This document shows positions 1 through 6,133 of a DNA stretch of 14,419 bases, one piece after another. A program made the translations under genes and the position numbers. Under the pieces are notes generated by a model. The model was not told where the DNA came from. It searched no databases and saw only the letters and a program-made list of their open reading frames with translations. Origin of the DNA: Bacteroidota bacterium (lineage in GTDB: Bacteria > Bacteroidota > Bacteroidia > Chitinophagales > Chitinophagaceae); the NCBI GenBank assembly GCA_947447835.1, contig CANFLP010000046.1, positions 1 through 14,419 on the forward strand. The letters run 5' to 3'. Every line of letters starts with the position of its first letter. Within the stretch, counting starts at the first letter, position 1.

Positions 1-13
1 AAAGGCATAAAAA

Positions 14-45
14 TTTGGAAAATTTTGTGCTGACCCCTATTTTTG
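14..45 (+). promoter_or_regulatory. Bacteroidota-type promoter of tRNA-Gln
   Basis: TTTG at 14-17 and TATTTTTG at 38-45 are separated by 20 nt. This matches the known -33/-7 consensus (TTTG, TAnnTTTG) of the primary sigma factor of Bacteroidota. Transcription would start near 51-53, about 20 nt before the tRNA. It is the best promoter match in the window. Confidence 0.75.
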
Positions 46-73
46 CACTCCATTCTAAGAATGGCATAGGGAT

Positions 74-147
74 TGCCTGATGGTGTAACGGTAGCACAAC
101 TGTTTTTGGTGCAGTTTGTCTTGGTTCGAATCCAGGTCAGGCAACCA
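74..147 (+). tRNA. tRNA-Gln (anticodon TTG), CCA encoded
   Basis: The cloverleaf can be drawn in full. The acceptor stem is TGCCTGA (74-80) with TCAGGCA (137-143), followed by discriminator A144 and an encoded CCA at 145-147. The D stem is GTG/CAC (83-85, 95-97). The anticodon stem is 99-103 with 111-115 around a seven-base loop whose positions 106-108 read TTG, decoding CAA as glutamine. The T stem is 120-124 with 132-136 around TTCGAAT. All stems pair, with G-T wobbles only at the base of the anticodon loop and inside the T stem. The gene sits between its own promoter and terminator, so it looks like a single-gene unit. No second copy of its 3' end is seen in the window. Confidence 0.96.
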
Positions 148-150
148 AAG

Positions 151-180
151 AAAAGCCTCAACGAAAGTTGGGGCTTTTTT
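151..180 (+). terminator. Rho-independent terminator of tRNA-Gln
   Basis: Stem AAGCCTCAAC (153-162) pairs fully with GTTGGGGCTT (167-176), including one G-T, around a GAAA tetraloop (163-166). A run of six T follows (175-180). It begins four bases after the tRNA CCA end. Confidence 0.9.
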
Positions 181-264
181 ATGCCCTGAAATGAAGAACG
201 AAGGAGCAGCGAGAGAAACGAGCACAATGTATAGACAAGGCAAAATCAAGCATAGAGCGAAGCG

Positions 265-327
265 TAACAAGTCTGCGTAAAGACAAATGCGAGCGTGCTC
301 GTAATTTGAATTATAGCAGGCTTGTTA
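265..327. repeat. 12-bp inverted repeat enclosing a small hairpin
   Basis: TAACAAGTCTGC (265-276) and GCAGGCTTGTTA (316-327) pair along 12 positions with one G-T. The enclosed 39 nt contain a second stem: AAAT (285-288) with ATTT (304-307), continuing into CGAG (290-293) with CTCG (298-301) over a CGTG loop. The result is a nested structure about 63 nt long in a stretch with no gene. Its function is unknown; it could be a remnant, a structured RNA or a chance fold. Confidence 0.5.
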
Positions 328-392
328 AAGTTGCAAAGCAACTTGCTTGAATTTTGAATTGTAAAGACATTGTAAAAATTGTGCAACAATTT
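328..392. repeat. Two short perfect palindromic hairpins
   Basis: AAGTTGC (328-334) and GCAACTT (338-344) form seven pairs around AAA. AAATTGT (376-382) and ACAATTT (386-392) form seven pairs around GCA. Together with the inverted repeat just upstream, this 130-bp stretch holds three stem-loops and no protein-coding frame that I can support. Neither hairpin has a T run, so they are not obvious terminators. The gene-free segment 181-540 holds nothing else recognisable apart from the direct repeats at its right end. Confidence 0.45.
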
Positions 393-459
393 GCGACTGA
401 GTTTTATTCAATTAAATAGCATTGAAACTACCACTCCTAATTCGTTGAGGTCTTTTTAA

Positions 460-476
460 GTTGGGATTTTCCAAAA
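460..476 (+). repeat. 17-bp direct repeat, copy 1
   Basis: GTTGGGATTTTCCAAAA, identical to 515-531. The start-to-start distance is 55 bp. The two copies frame a stem-loop at 483-509 almost symmetrically, leaving 6 nt on one side and 5 nt on the other. Confidence 0.8.
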
Positions 477-509
477 ATAATAGGATCAGCGACCAAAGGG
501 AGCTAATCC
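473..509 (-). terminator. Probable terminator of the toxin-antitoxin operon
   Basis: Read on the minus strand, GGATTAGC (509-502) pairs with GCTGATCC (490-483) over eight positions including one T-G. The 11-base loop has two further C-G pairs. The T-rich tail TATTATTTTT (482-473) follows. It lies 31 bp beyond the toxin stop codon and in the right orientation to end that transcript. The tail overlaps the first 17-bp direct repeat. Confidence 0.55.
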
Positions 510-514
510 GTTAT

Positions 515-531
515 GTTGGGATTTTCCAAAA
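515..531 (+). repeat. 17-bp direct repeat, copy 2
   Basis: Exact copy of 460-476, ending 9 bp from the stop codon of the PIN toxin gene. Confidence 0.8.
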
Positions 532-540
532 TTATAGTTG

Positions 541-963
541 CTACTTCTTTAGTGCATTTCCCCCAATCCCCAAATATTCTTCAGCAGTCATAACATTAAT
601 TTTTGCTTTTTTAAAGTCTTTTAAGTCTCTTGTAATAAGCGTAGTAATATTATGCTCTAAAGCAGTATAGTATTGAACTGCATCTTCAAAATCATCAAAA
701 TCAGATGCTAAAGCCAATTGAATGATTTTATCATTAAGTGGCAAAATATTAATTAGAGGTTTGATATTTAATAAAATCTGTTTCGCTAATTTTTTATCAG
801 AAACCTTTGTCAATAAATAATTAATATTAGGAATAGTTAAGGCAGAAACATACAATTCAATTTTCAACCTTTGACTTCTTGAAAATATTTTTTGAGCAAA
901 TGCAGTAAATGGAGGGCGAGTTGAAACAAGGTCCAAAATAATATTGGTATCTAGAAATAACAT
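541..963 (-). CDS. VapC-like PIN-domain toxin
   Basis: A 140-residue protein that is a single PIN domain, the metal-dependent ribonuclease fold of VapC toxins. Visible motifs are the N-terminal LDTN with D5, DFEDAVQY with E93 and D94, and ITRDLKDF with D113 and D117. The position where many PIN proteins carry a second acidic residue reads ALTIPNINYLL, with Asn. From memory this is normal for the PIN subfamily paired with DUF6364 antitoxins in Bacteroidota. The gene starts 6 bp after the antitoxin stop, so the two are surely co-transcribed and probably translationally coupled; no Shine-Dalgarno is seen. The toxic activity and the RNA target are inferred from the family; the target cannot be read from sequence. 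Confidence 0.88.
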   Translation of the reverse strand: MLFLDTNIILDLVSTRPPFTAFAQKIFSRSQRLKIELYVSALTIPNINYLLTKVSDKKLAKQILLNIKPLINILPLNDKIIQLALASDFDDFEDAVQYYTALEHNITTLITRDLKDFKKAKINVMTAEEYLGIGGNALKK

Positions 964-969
964 ACTAAA

Positions 970-1215
970 TTATTTATACTTTTCAATTAGATATTTGGTG
1001 TATGCTTCTTTTTCATCCTCTTCACTAATATGTGGCACTATTCCTGTCAAACTTTTTACCAACGGAGTAATTTCTTCTTGCACCATTGACTCACTAGATA
1101 TTGCATTAAAATAATTTTCAACAAGTTTAGATAAACTAGTCCCCCTTTGCTTAGCATATTGCTTTGCCTTTTCTATTACTTGATCGTTCAGTTTTATAGT
1201 CAGTTTTGTATCCAT
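970..1215 (-). CDS. Ribbon-helix-helix-like antitoxin (DUF6364 type)
   Basis: An 81-residue protein placed directly upstream of the PIN toxin, the classic antitoxin-first order. The N-terminus DTKLTIKLN resembles the short beta strand of ribbon-helix-helix DNA-binding proteins. It is followed by a helix (QVIEKAKQYAKQRG), the phrase TSLSKLVENYF, and an acidic C-terminal part (EEDEKEAY) suited to wrapping the toxin. The pattern fits the DUF6364 antitoxins of Bacteroidota. The expected role is to neutralise the toxin and repress the operon. Two TACGTA palindromes lie 13 to 41 bp upstream of its ATG and are candidate binding sites. The assignment rests on pattern and neighbour, not on a close match I can verify. 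Confidence 0.82.
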   Translation of the reverse strand: MDTKLTIKLNDQVIEKAKQYAKQRGTSLSKLVENYFNAISSESMVQEEITPLVKSLTGIVPHISEEDEKEAYTKYLIEKYK

Positions 1216-1226
1216 GGTCTTAATAT

Positions 1227-1257
1227 GTACGTACTAATTTAATAATATAATACGTAT
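1227..1257 (-). promoter_or_regulatory. Paired TACGTA palindromes, candidate operator
   Basis: GTACGTAC (1227-1234) and ATACGTAT (1250-1257) are both perfect 8-bp palindromes sharing the core TACGTA. Their centres are 23 bp apart, about two helical turns, so two dimers would bind the same DNA face. They lie just upstream of the antitoxin start in otherwise AT-rich DNA. Autoregulation through paired short palindromes is typical of ribbon-helix-helix antitoxins; binding here is inferred. Confidence 0.5.
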
Positions 1258-1294
1258 ACTGATAAAATATTTTAAATGTAGCTATAAATCAAGC

Positions 1295-1331
1295 ACTTAT
1301 ATAAGTATTTTTACTTGGTTTTAATACCAAG
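1295..1331. promoter_or_regulatory. Palindrome and inverted repeat ahead of the acyltransferase
   Basis: ACTTATATAAGT (1295-1306) is a perfect 12-bp palindrome. CTTGGT (1314-1319) pairs with ACCAAG (1326-1331) across six bases, ending 18 bp before the acyltransferase ATG. TATTTTTA (1306-1313) lies between them and is one base off the Bacteroidota -7 box, but no matching -33 element is seen. This could be the promoter/operator of the acyltransferase gene or part of the divergent antitoxin promoter region. Confidence 0.3.
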
Positions 1332-1349
1332 ATTAACCAGTACCACCCC

Positions 1350-2390
1350 ATGAACCGAATCAATAAACTAGATGGCCTTAGAGGAATATTCGCACTAGCA
1401 GTGGTATTGTTTCACTTTAATGTAAATAATGCTCCAGCGGCACTTGTAAACAACTTCTTTGTACGAGACTCCTACATATTTGTAGATTTCTTTTTCATAC
1501 TAAGTGGTTACGTTATATCTCTAACATACAATGACAAACTAAATACCACAAAATTCGTTTGGCAATTTATCAAGAAAAGATTCATTCGCTTATACCCATT
1601 ATTATTGTTCTCTACATGTATGTATTGGTATTTTGTACACCCTCATTTTGATGAAAGAAATATCCTTTTAGCATTAGACACATTATTACTGACCAATGCC
1701 ACTCCTATATTAGGATCAGATATAGGAATGAACTATCCCTCCTGGTCAATTTCAAGTGAAATGATATCCTATCTTGTATTCGCTATATGTTCAATAATTG
1801 CAGTACAAAAAAAGAAGCCATTATTAATAGCAATCATTACTATAGGTTGTTTCGGATTGCTTGCCTACCAACAAAATTATTTTGTAACAGGTTCCTTTGG
1901 ATTTATTAGAGGGCTAGCTTGTTTTAATCTAGGTTACTTTGTATTCCTATTAGCTACCAAACAATTTAAAGTACCCAATATAATAGAGTGGCTAATTCCA
2001 TTTAGTATTTTGGGATTAATGTATTACCATTATATAGTAATACAAACAAGCATTTCATATCAGCTACTCGTACAATTCATGATACCTATATCTTTTGCTA
2101 TTTGTATATTAATACTTATTAAAACAAATGGGCTATTAAGCAAGCTGCTACAAACACAACCATTTTTATTTTTAGGAAAAATTTCTTACTCGGTTTATTT
2201 AAATCAAGCATTTGTAATTGCCTTTTTTATTCCCAAATTATATACCTGGATTCATTACAATAATGAAGATGTAAAAAAATCTATTTGTATTTATATACTC
2301 CTTGGCATATTGGTAATATATTCCTGGGCAACTCAATTTTTTATTGAGCAGCAATTAGGAAAGAAATTATTAAAATGGATAATGCCCTAG
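1350..2390 (+). CDS. Membrane acyltransferase (acyltransferase-3 family)
   Basis: A 346-residue polytopic membrane protein of the AT3/OafA type, which transfers acetyl or other acyl groups to sugars of surface polysaccharides. The N-terminus carries the family's R-X10-H signature (R11, H22) in KLDGLRG...LFHF. Further hallmarks are FFFILSGYVISL (47-58), KKRFIRLYP (75-83) and SWSISSEM (131-138). About ten hydrophobic segments run from residue 12 to 332. The usual C-terminal SYSxYLxH motif reads SYSVYLNQ, with Asn-Gln where His is common. The length is normal for the stand-alone membrane domain. The sugar substrate is not readable. It stands next to, but not in, the nucleotide-sugar operon. Its stop overlaps the opposing universal stress gene by 4 bp. 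Confidence 0.9.
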   Translation: MNRINKLDGLRGIFALAVVLFHFNVNNAPAALVNNFFVRDSYIFVDFFFILSGYVISLTYNDKLNTTKFVWQFIKKRFIRLYPLLLFSTCMYWYFVHPHFDERNILLALDTLLLTNATPILGSDIGMNYPSWSISSEMISYLVFAICSIIAVQKKKPLLIAIITIGCFGLLAYQQNYFVTGSFGFIRGLACFNLGYFVFLLATKQFKVPNIIEWLIPFSILGLMYYHYIVIQTSISYQLLVQFMIPISFAICILILIKTNGLLSKLLQTQPFLFLGKISYSVYLNQAFVIAFFIPKLYTWIHYNNEDVKKSICIYILLGILVIYSWATQFFIEQQLGKKLLKWIMP

Positions 2391-2836
2391 TGTTCCTTTC
2401 TATCCATTGGCACCACTAATACTGGCACTGTAGCATGTCTTACAATATATTCGGCAGTACTGCCCATAACTGTATGAGATAATCCAGTACGGCCATGTGT
2501 TCCTACTACAATATAAGTAGCCTTTACTTGATTAGCCTTTTCAATTACATCAAATTTTGGATTACCTACTTCAACAATTAAATCTATTTCCACTTCGGGA
2601 TATTTGTCCTTAATGTTTTTTAATTCTTTCATTGCATGCTCTTTTTGAGCCATATAAATCTCATCCCATTGTGTTGGGATCAATGCCATTTGTGATTGGA
2701 GATAGTCTACGTAAACTGGAATGACAGAACTGATTAAAACAGTTCCATCCATTTTAACAGCCAACTCAATCCCTTTATCTATAATAGATGCAGACTTTTC
2801 ACTCAAATCAACTGCAATTAATATTTTGTTTTTCAT
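2387..2836 (-). CDS. Universal stress protein, ATP-binding UspA type
   Basis: A 149-residue single UspA domain. The N-terminus ILIAVDLSEKS holds the conserved Asp (D10) of the nucleotide site. The C-terminal GTHG-X9-GST (112-127) is the G-2X-G-9X-G-S/T motif of the ATP-binding subgroup, followed by the usual ending VPVLVVP. These are small cytoplasmic dimers linked to stress survival; the specific role is unknown. It lies 55 bp downstream of rfbD on the same strand, so partial read-through from the sugar operon is possible. The gap carries an inverted repeat CTAACT/AGTTAG (2839-2844, 2855-2860) that may mark separate control. It converges on the acyltransferase gene with shared bases CTAG. 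Confidence 0.93.
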   Translation of the reverse strand: MKNKILIAVDLSEKSASIIDKGIELAVKMDGTVLISSVIPVYVDYLQSQMALIPTQWDEIYMAQKEHAMKELKNIKDKYPEVEIDLIVEVGNPKFDVIEKANQVKATYIVVGTHGRTGLSHTVMGSTAEYIVRHATVPVLVVPMDRKEH

Positions 2837-2891
2837 AACTAACTATTTAGATAAAGTTAGCACGAATGATAAAAGAAATAAATGATATAGA

Positions 2892-3767
2892 TTAGTTGTT
2901 TGACAATTGTTCAATACATGCCTTCAAAGCAGACTCCCAGGTGGGGATTTGAATGGCTAAGTCCTTTTCTATTTTTTGAGTATCCAAAACCGAGTATGCG
3001 GGTCGTTTAGCGGGGGTTGGAAACTGATCCGAGGTTATAGGAGATAAATCACATTCAAGCCCAGCTAATGCCTTTATTTTTTCAGCAAAACCAAACCATG
3101 TAGTCTCCCCAGTATTTGCATAATGATAAATCCCTTTTATATCCTTCCCTTCATTTATGAACTCTATCATTTTGATAGTAGCCAAGGCTAAATCCCTAGC
3201 ATAAGTAGGTCTACCTCTTTGATCACCCACAATATTTAAACTATCTCTATCCTTCATTAAACGCATCATAGTCTTAACAAAATTATTTCCATGACTACTA
3301 AAAACCCACGAAGTTCTTATAACAATAGTTGCAGGATTTTCTGCCAATGCCAGTTGTTCTCCTTCTGCCTTAGTTTCTCCATAAAAATTTACGGGCTCTA
3401 GTGTAGTATCCGTTAAATAAGGACTTGTAGCATTGCCATTAAAAACATAGTCGGTAGAATACGTAATAAATGGAATTCCTTTTTGTTTTGAAATACGCGC
3501 CAATTCAGCTACTGCCTTTGCATTTATAGTAGTAGCTAACTCTTTTTCTGATTCCGCCTTATCTACTGCTGTATAAGCAGCTGTATTAATTATTGCATCT
3601 GGCTTAAAAAGCTCAATAATCCCAATAAATTCATTTGGCTTTGACAAATCCATTGAGTTTCTGTCAACAAATACAAATTCAAATGCAGGAAAAGAGGCAG
3701 CAGCCTGAGCTAATTCCCAACCTAATTGCCCATTAGCACCTGTAACTAAAATCTTGTGAATGGCCAT
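2892..3767 (-). CDS. rfbD: dTDP-4-dehydrorhamnose reductase
   Basis: A 291-residue short-chain dehydrogenase of the RmlD family, which reduces dTDP-4-dehydro-L-rhamnose to dTDP-L-rhamnose in the cytoplasm with NAD(P)H. GANGQLG (10-16) is the dinucleotide-binding glycine motif. STDYVF (104-109) supplies the catalytic Thr, and Y129-GET-K133 is the YxxxK active site. The C-terminal part RPAYSVLDTQKIE is typical for the family. The length is normal. It is the last gene of the minus-strand nucleotide-sugar operon, 30 bp after the decarboxylase-like gene. The partner genes rmlA, rmlB and rmlC are not in the window, so the rest of the rhamnose pathway must be encoded elsewhere if it is functional. 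Confidence 0.93.
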   Translation of the reverse strand: MAIHKILVTGANGQLGWELAQAAASFPAFEFVFVDRNSMDLSKPNEFIGIIELFKPDAIINTAAYTAVDKAESEKELATTINAKAVAELARISKQKGIPFITYSTDYVFNGNATSPYLTDTTLEPVNFYGETKAEGEQLALAENPATIVIRTSWVFSSHGNNFVKTMMRLMKDRDSLNIVGDQRGRPTYARDLALATIKMIEFINEGKDIKGIYHYANTGETTWFGFAEKIKALAGLECDLSPITSDQFPTPAKRPAYSVLDTQKIEKDLAIQIPTWESALKACIEQLSNN

Positions 3768-3797
3768 ATTGTAATAGTTAGAATTAGATGTATTGAT

Positions 3798-4778
3798 TTA
3801 TTTAGAAGTAAATTCTTTAGGCAATTTAGTCCACTCACTTGGTGGTAATGCTTTAAAGTAATTGTAGGTTTTTTGTAAACCTTCGGCACGATCTACTTTA
3901 GGCTCCCAACCTAATAATGTTTTTGCTTTTGTGATATCTGGTTGTCTTTGCTTAGGATCGTCCACAGGCAATTCCTTGTACACAATCTTCACTGTATTGC
4001 CAGTTAATTTTAACACCTCTTCAGCAAAATCCTTTAGGCTAATTTCATTTGGATTGCCAATATTCACAGGACTTGAATAGTCACTCAATAATAATCTATA
4101 TATACCTTCTACTAAATCATCCACATAACAAAAGCTTCTTGTTTGTGAACCATCTCCAAACACCGTCATGTCCTCTCCTCTTAATGCTTGACCAATAAAT
4201 GCTGGTAATGCTCTTCCGTCGTTCAGACGCATTCTTGGACCATAGGTATTAAAGATTCTGATGATTCTTGTTTCAACATGATGAAATGTATGGTAAGCCA
4301 TGGTAATGCTTTCCATATATCTTTTTGCTTCATCATACACGCCTCTTGGACCCACCGGATTTACATTACCCCAGTACTCCTCCGTTTGTGGATGCACTAA
4401 TGGATCGCCGTAAACTTCACTCGTACTTGCTACCAATATTCTTGCACCCTTAGCTTTTGCTAGACCCAATAAATTATGCGTACCCATTGCACCTACTTTT
4501 AAAGTCTGAATAGGAATTTTTAAATAATCTATGGGGCTTGCAGGTGAAGCAAAGTGTAAGATATAATCCAATGTTCCTTCTATCTCAATATACTTAGTAA
4601 CGTCATGATGAATAAATTCAAAATTGGGATTGCTACGCAAGTGTGCAATGTTTTGCAAGTCCCCTGTAATTAAATTATCCATGGCAATTACATAGTAACC
4701 TTCCTTTATAAAGCGATCACTTAAATGCGATCCTAAAAATCCAGCTGCTCCTGTAATTAATATTCTTTTTTGACTCAT
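3798..4778 (-). CDS. UDP-glucuronate decarboxylase-like SDR (UDP-xylose synthase)
   Basis: A 326-residue extended short-chain dehydrogenase. The NAD-binding motif is GAAGFLG (10-16). The catalytic region is STSEVYGDP (118-126) with Y148-DEA-K152. The phrase around 133-153 (EEYWGNVNPVGPRGVYDEAKR) is the hallmark of UXS enzymes, which convert UDP-glucuronate to UDP-xylose via a 4-keto intermediate; other UDP-sugar epimerases lack it. The gene follows ugd by 25 bp, and Ugd makes the substrate UDP-glucuronate, so the pair forms a two-step route from UDP-glucose to UDP-xylose. An ArnA-like product (UDP-4-keto-pentose) cannot be excluded but is less likely, since there is no formyltransferase domain. 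Confidence 0.9.
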   Translation of the reverse strand: MSQKRILITGAAGFLGSHLSDRFIKEGYYVIAMDNLITGDLQNIAHLRSNPNFEFIHHDVTKYIEIEGTLDYILHFASPASPIDYLKIPIQTLKVGAMGTHNLLGLAKAKGARILVASTSEVYGDPLVHPQTEEYWGNVNPVGPRGVYDEAKRYMESITMAYHTFHHVETRIIRIFNTYGPRMRLNDGRALPAFIGQALRGEDMTVFGDGSQTRSFCYVDDLVEGIYRLLLSDYSSPVNIGNPNEISLKDFAEEVLKLTGNTVKIVYKELPVDDPKQRQPDITKAKTLLGWEPKVDRAEGLQKTYNYFKALPPSEWTKLPKEFTSK

Positions 4779-4803
4779 GTTGCTTCTCGTTAATTATTGC
4801 TAT

Positions 4804-6117
4804 TTATTTAGAGTCTGTTCTTCCAATACTTTCATAATGATACCCCAACTCCTTCATCTTAGCTACATCAAATAAATTTCTACCATCAAATACTATTTTA
4901 TTTTGATTTAATTTCTGTTCCATTAAATCAAAGTCCGGCGTTCTAAACTCACTCCACTCTGTAGCTATAATCAACGCTGCTACATTTTGCAAAGCGTCAT
5001 ATTGATTGGCCGCATATTGTATTTTATCTCCTATCTGTGCTTTTACGTTTGCCATGGCTTCAGGATCATATGCCGTTACTGTAGCGCCCGCACCAGTTAA
5101 TGCGTCTATAATACTCAACGCTGGGGCTTCTCTAATATCATCGGTATTAGGTTTAAACGCTAATCCCCATAATGCAAAATGCTTCCCTTGTATATTATTA
5201 TCATAGTGCGCCTTAATCTTTTCAACTAAATGTAGTTTTTGATTGGCGTTTACTTTTTCAACTGCTTTTAATATCTCAAAATCATATCCCACTTCATCCG
5301 ATGACATGATTAATGCTTGCACGTCTTTTGGAAAACAACTTCCACCATAACCAATCCCTGGGAATAAAAAACGTTTACCAATTCTGTCATCACTACCAAT
5401 ACCTCTTCTAACCATATCTACATCCGCTCCCATGCGCTCACATAACTGCGCTATCTCATTCATGAAAGAAATCTTGGTTGCTAAAAAACTATTAGCTGCA
5501 TACTTTGTTAACTCTGAACTACGCTCATCCATAAATATCACTGGATTACCTTGACGTACAAATGGCGCATATAAATCACTCATTAATTTCTTTGCTCGCT
5601 CTGATCTTGTTCCAACAACCACTCTATCTGGTTTCATGAAATCATCCACCGCAACGCCCTCTCTTAAAAACTCAGGGTTGCTTACTACATCATATTCACC
5701 TTTGTAGTTCAATGCAATCGCAGCACTTACTTTATCCGCCGTACCCACAGGCACTGTGCTTTTATTTACAATTACCTTATAGCCCTTTAATATTTTTCCT
5801 AAATGATCCGCTACACCCAATACATATTTTAAATCTGCACTCCCATCCGCACCCGGAGGGGTTGGTAATGCTAAAAAAATAATCTCCGCATCCTCAACTG
5901 CTTCTTCTAGTTGTGTCGTGAATTGTAAACGACTCTCTTTAATATTTCTTAAAAATTTCTTCTCTAGTCCAGGCTCATAAATAGTAATTTGACCCGCACT
6001 CAATTTTTCTACCTTTTCTTTGTCGATATCTACGCAAGTAACTTTATTGCCCGTCTCAGCAAAACAAGTGCCTGTTACCAAGCCAACATAGCCCGTGCCT
6101 ACTACTGCTATTTTCAT
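4804..6117 (-). CDS. ugd: UDP-glucose 6-dehydrogenase
   Basis: A 437-residue enzyme that oxidises UDP-glucose twice with NAD to give UDP-glucuronate. The N-terminal Rossmann motif is VVGTGYVGLVTG (5-16). SNPEFLREG (146-154) carries a catalytic Glu, K205 lies in the central helix, and GYGGSCFPKD (257-266) holds the nucleophile C261 and K264. The C-terminal UDP-binding domain includes LAFKPNTDD and EAPALSII. The length is standard for the bacterial two-domain form. It sits second in the operon, 16 bp after the aminotransferase gene and 25 bp before the decarboxylase-like gene that would consume its product. The large sugar-nucleotide dehydrogenase family also includes UDP-ManNAc enzymes, but the sequence fits Ugd best. 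Confidence 0.93.
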   Translation of the reverse strand: MKIAVVGTGYVGLVTGTCFAETGNKVTCVDIDKEKVEKLSAGQITIYEPGLEKKFLRNIKESRLQFTTQLEEAVEDAEIIFLALPTPPGADGSADLKYVLGVADHLGKILKGYKVIVNKSTVPVGTADKVSAAIALNYKGEYDVVSNPEFLREGVAVDDFMKPDRVVVGTRSERAKKLMSDLYAPFVRQGNPVIFMDERSSELTKYAANSFLATKISFMNEIAQLCERMGADVDMVRRGIGSDDRIGKRFLFPGIGYGGSCFPKDVQALIMSSDEVGYDFEILKAVEKVNANQKLHLVEKIKAHYDNNIQGKHFALWGLAFKPNTDDIREAPALSIIDALTGAGATVTAYDPEAMANVKAQIGDKIQYAANQYDALQNVAALIIATEWSEFRTPDFDLMEQKLNQNKIVFDGRNLFDVAKMKELGYHYESIGRTDSK

Positions 6118-6133
6118 TTACTTACTTTTATAA

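Noticed and set aside
55..270. 71-codon minus-strand open frame across the tRNA
   Set aside because: It is antisense to tRNA-Gln and its terminator; peptides of this kind are well-known false genes over tRNAs.
156..450. 10-bp inverted match CCTCAACGAA (156-165) and TTCGTTGAGG (441-450)
   Set aside because: One arm is inside the tRNA terminator and the arms are 275 bp apart; probably chance or a decayed terminator fragment.
460..531. Integron attC or phage attachment site
   Set aside because: The repeats do not give the GTTRRRY/RYYYAAC core pair of attC, no integrase is present, and the tRNA 3' end is not duplicated.
461..670. 69-codon plus-strand open frame
   Set aside because: Antisense to the PIN toxin and the direct repeats; no family resemblance.
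5006..5206. 66-codon plus-strand open frame inside ugd
   Set aside because: Lies wholly antisense to a clearly conserved part of ugd.
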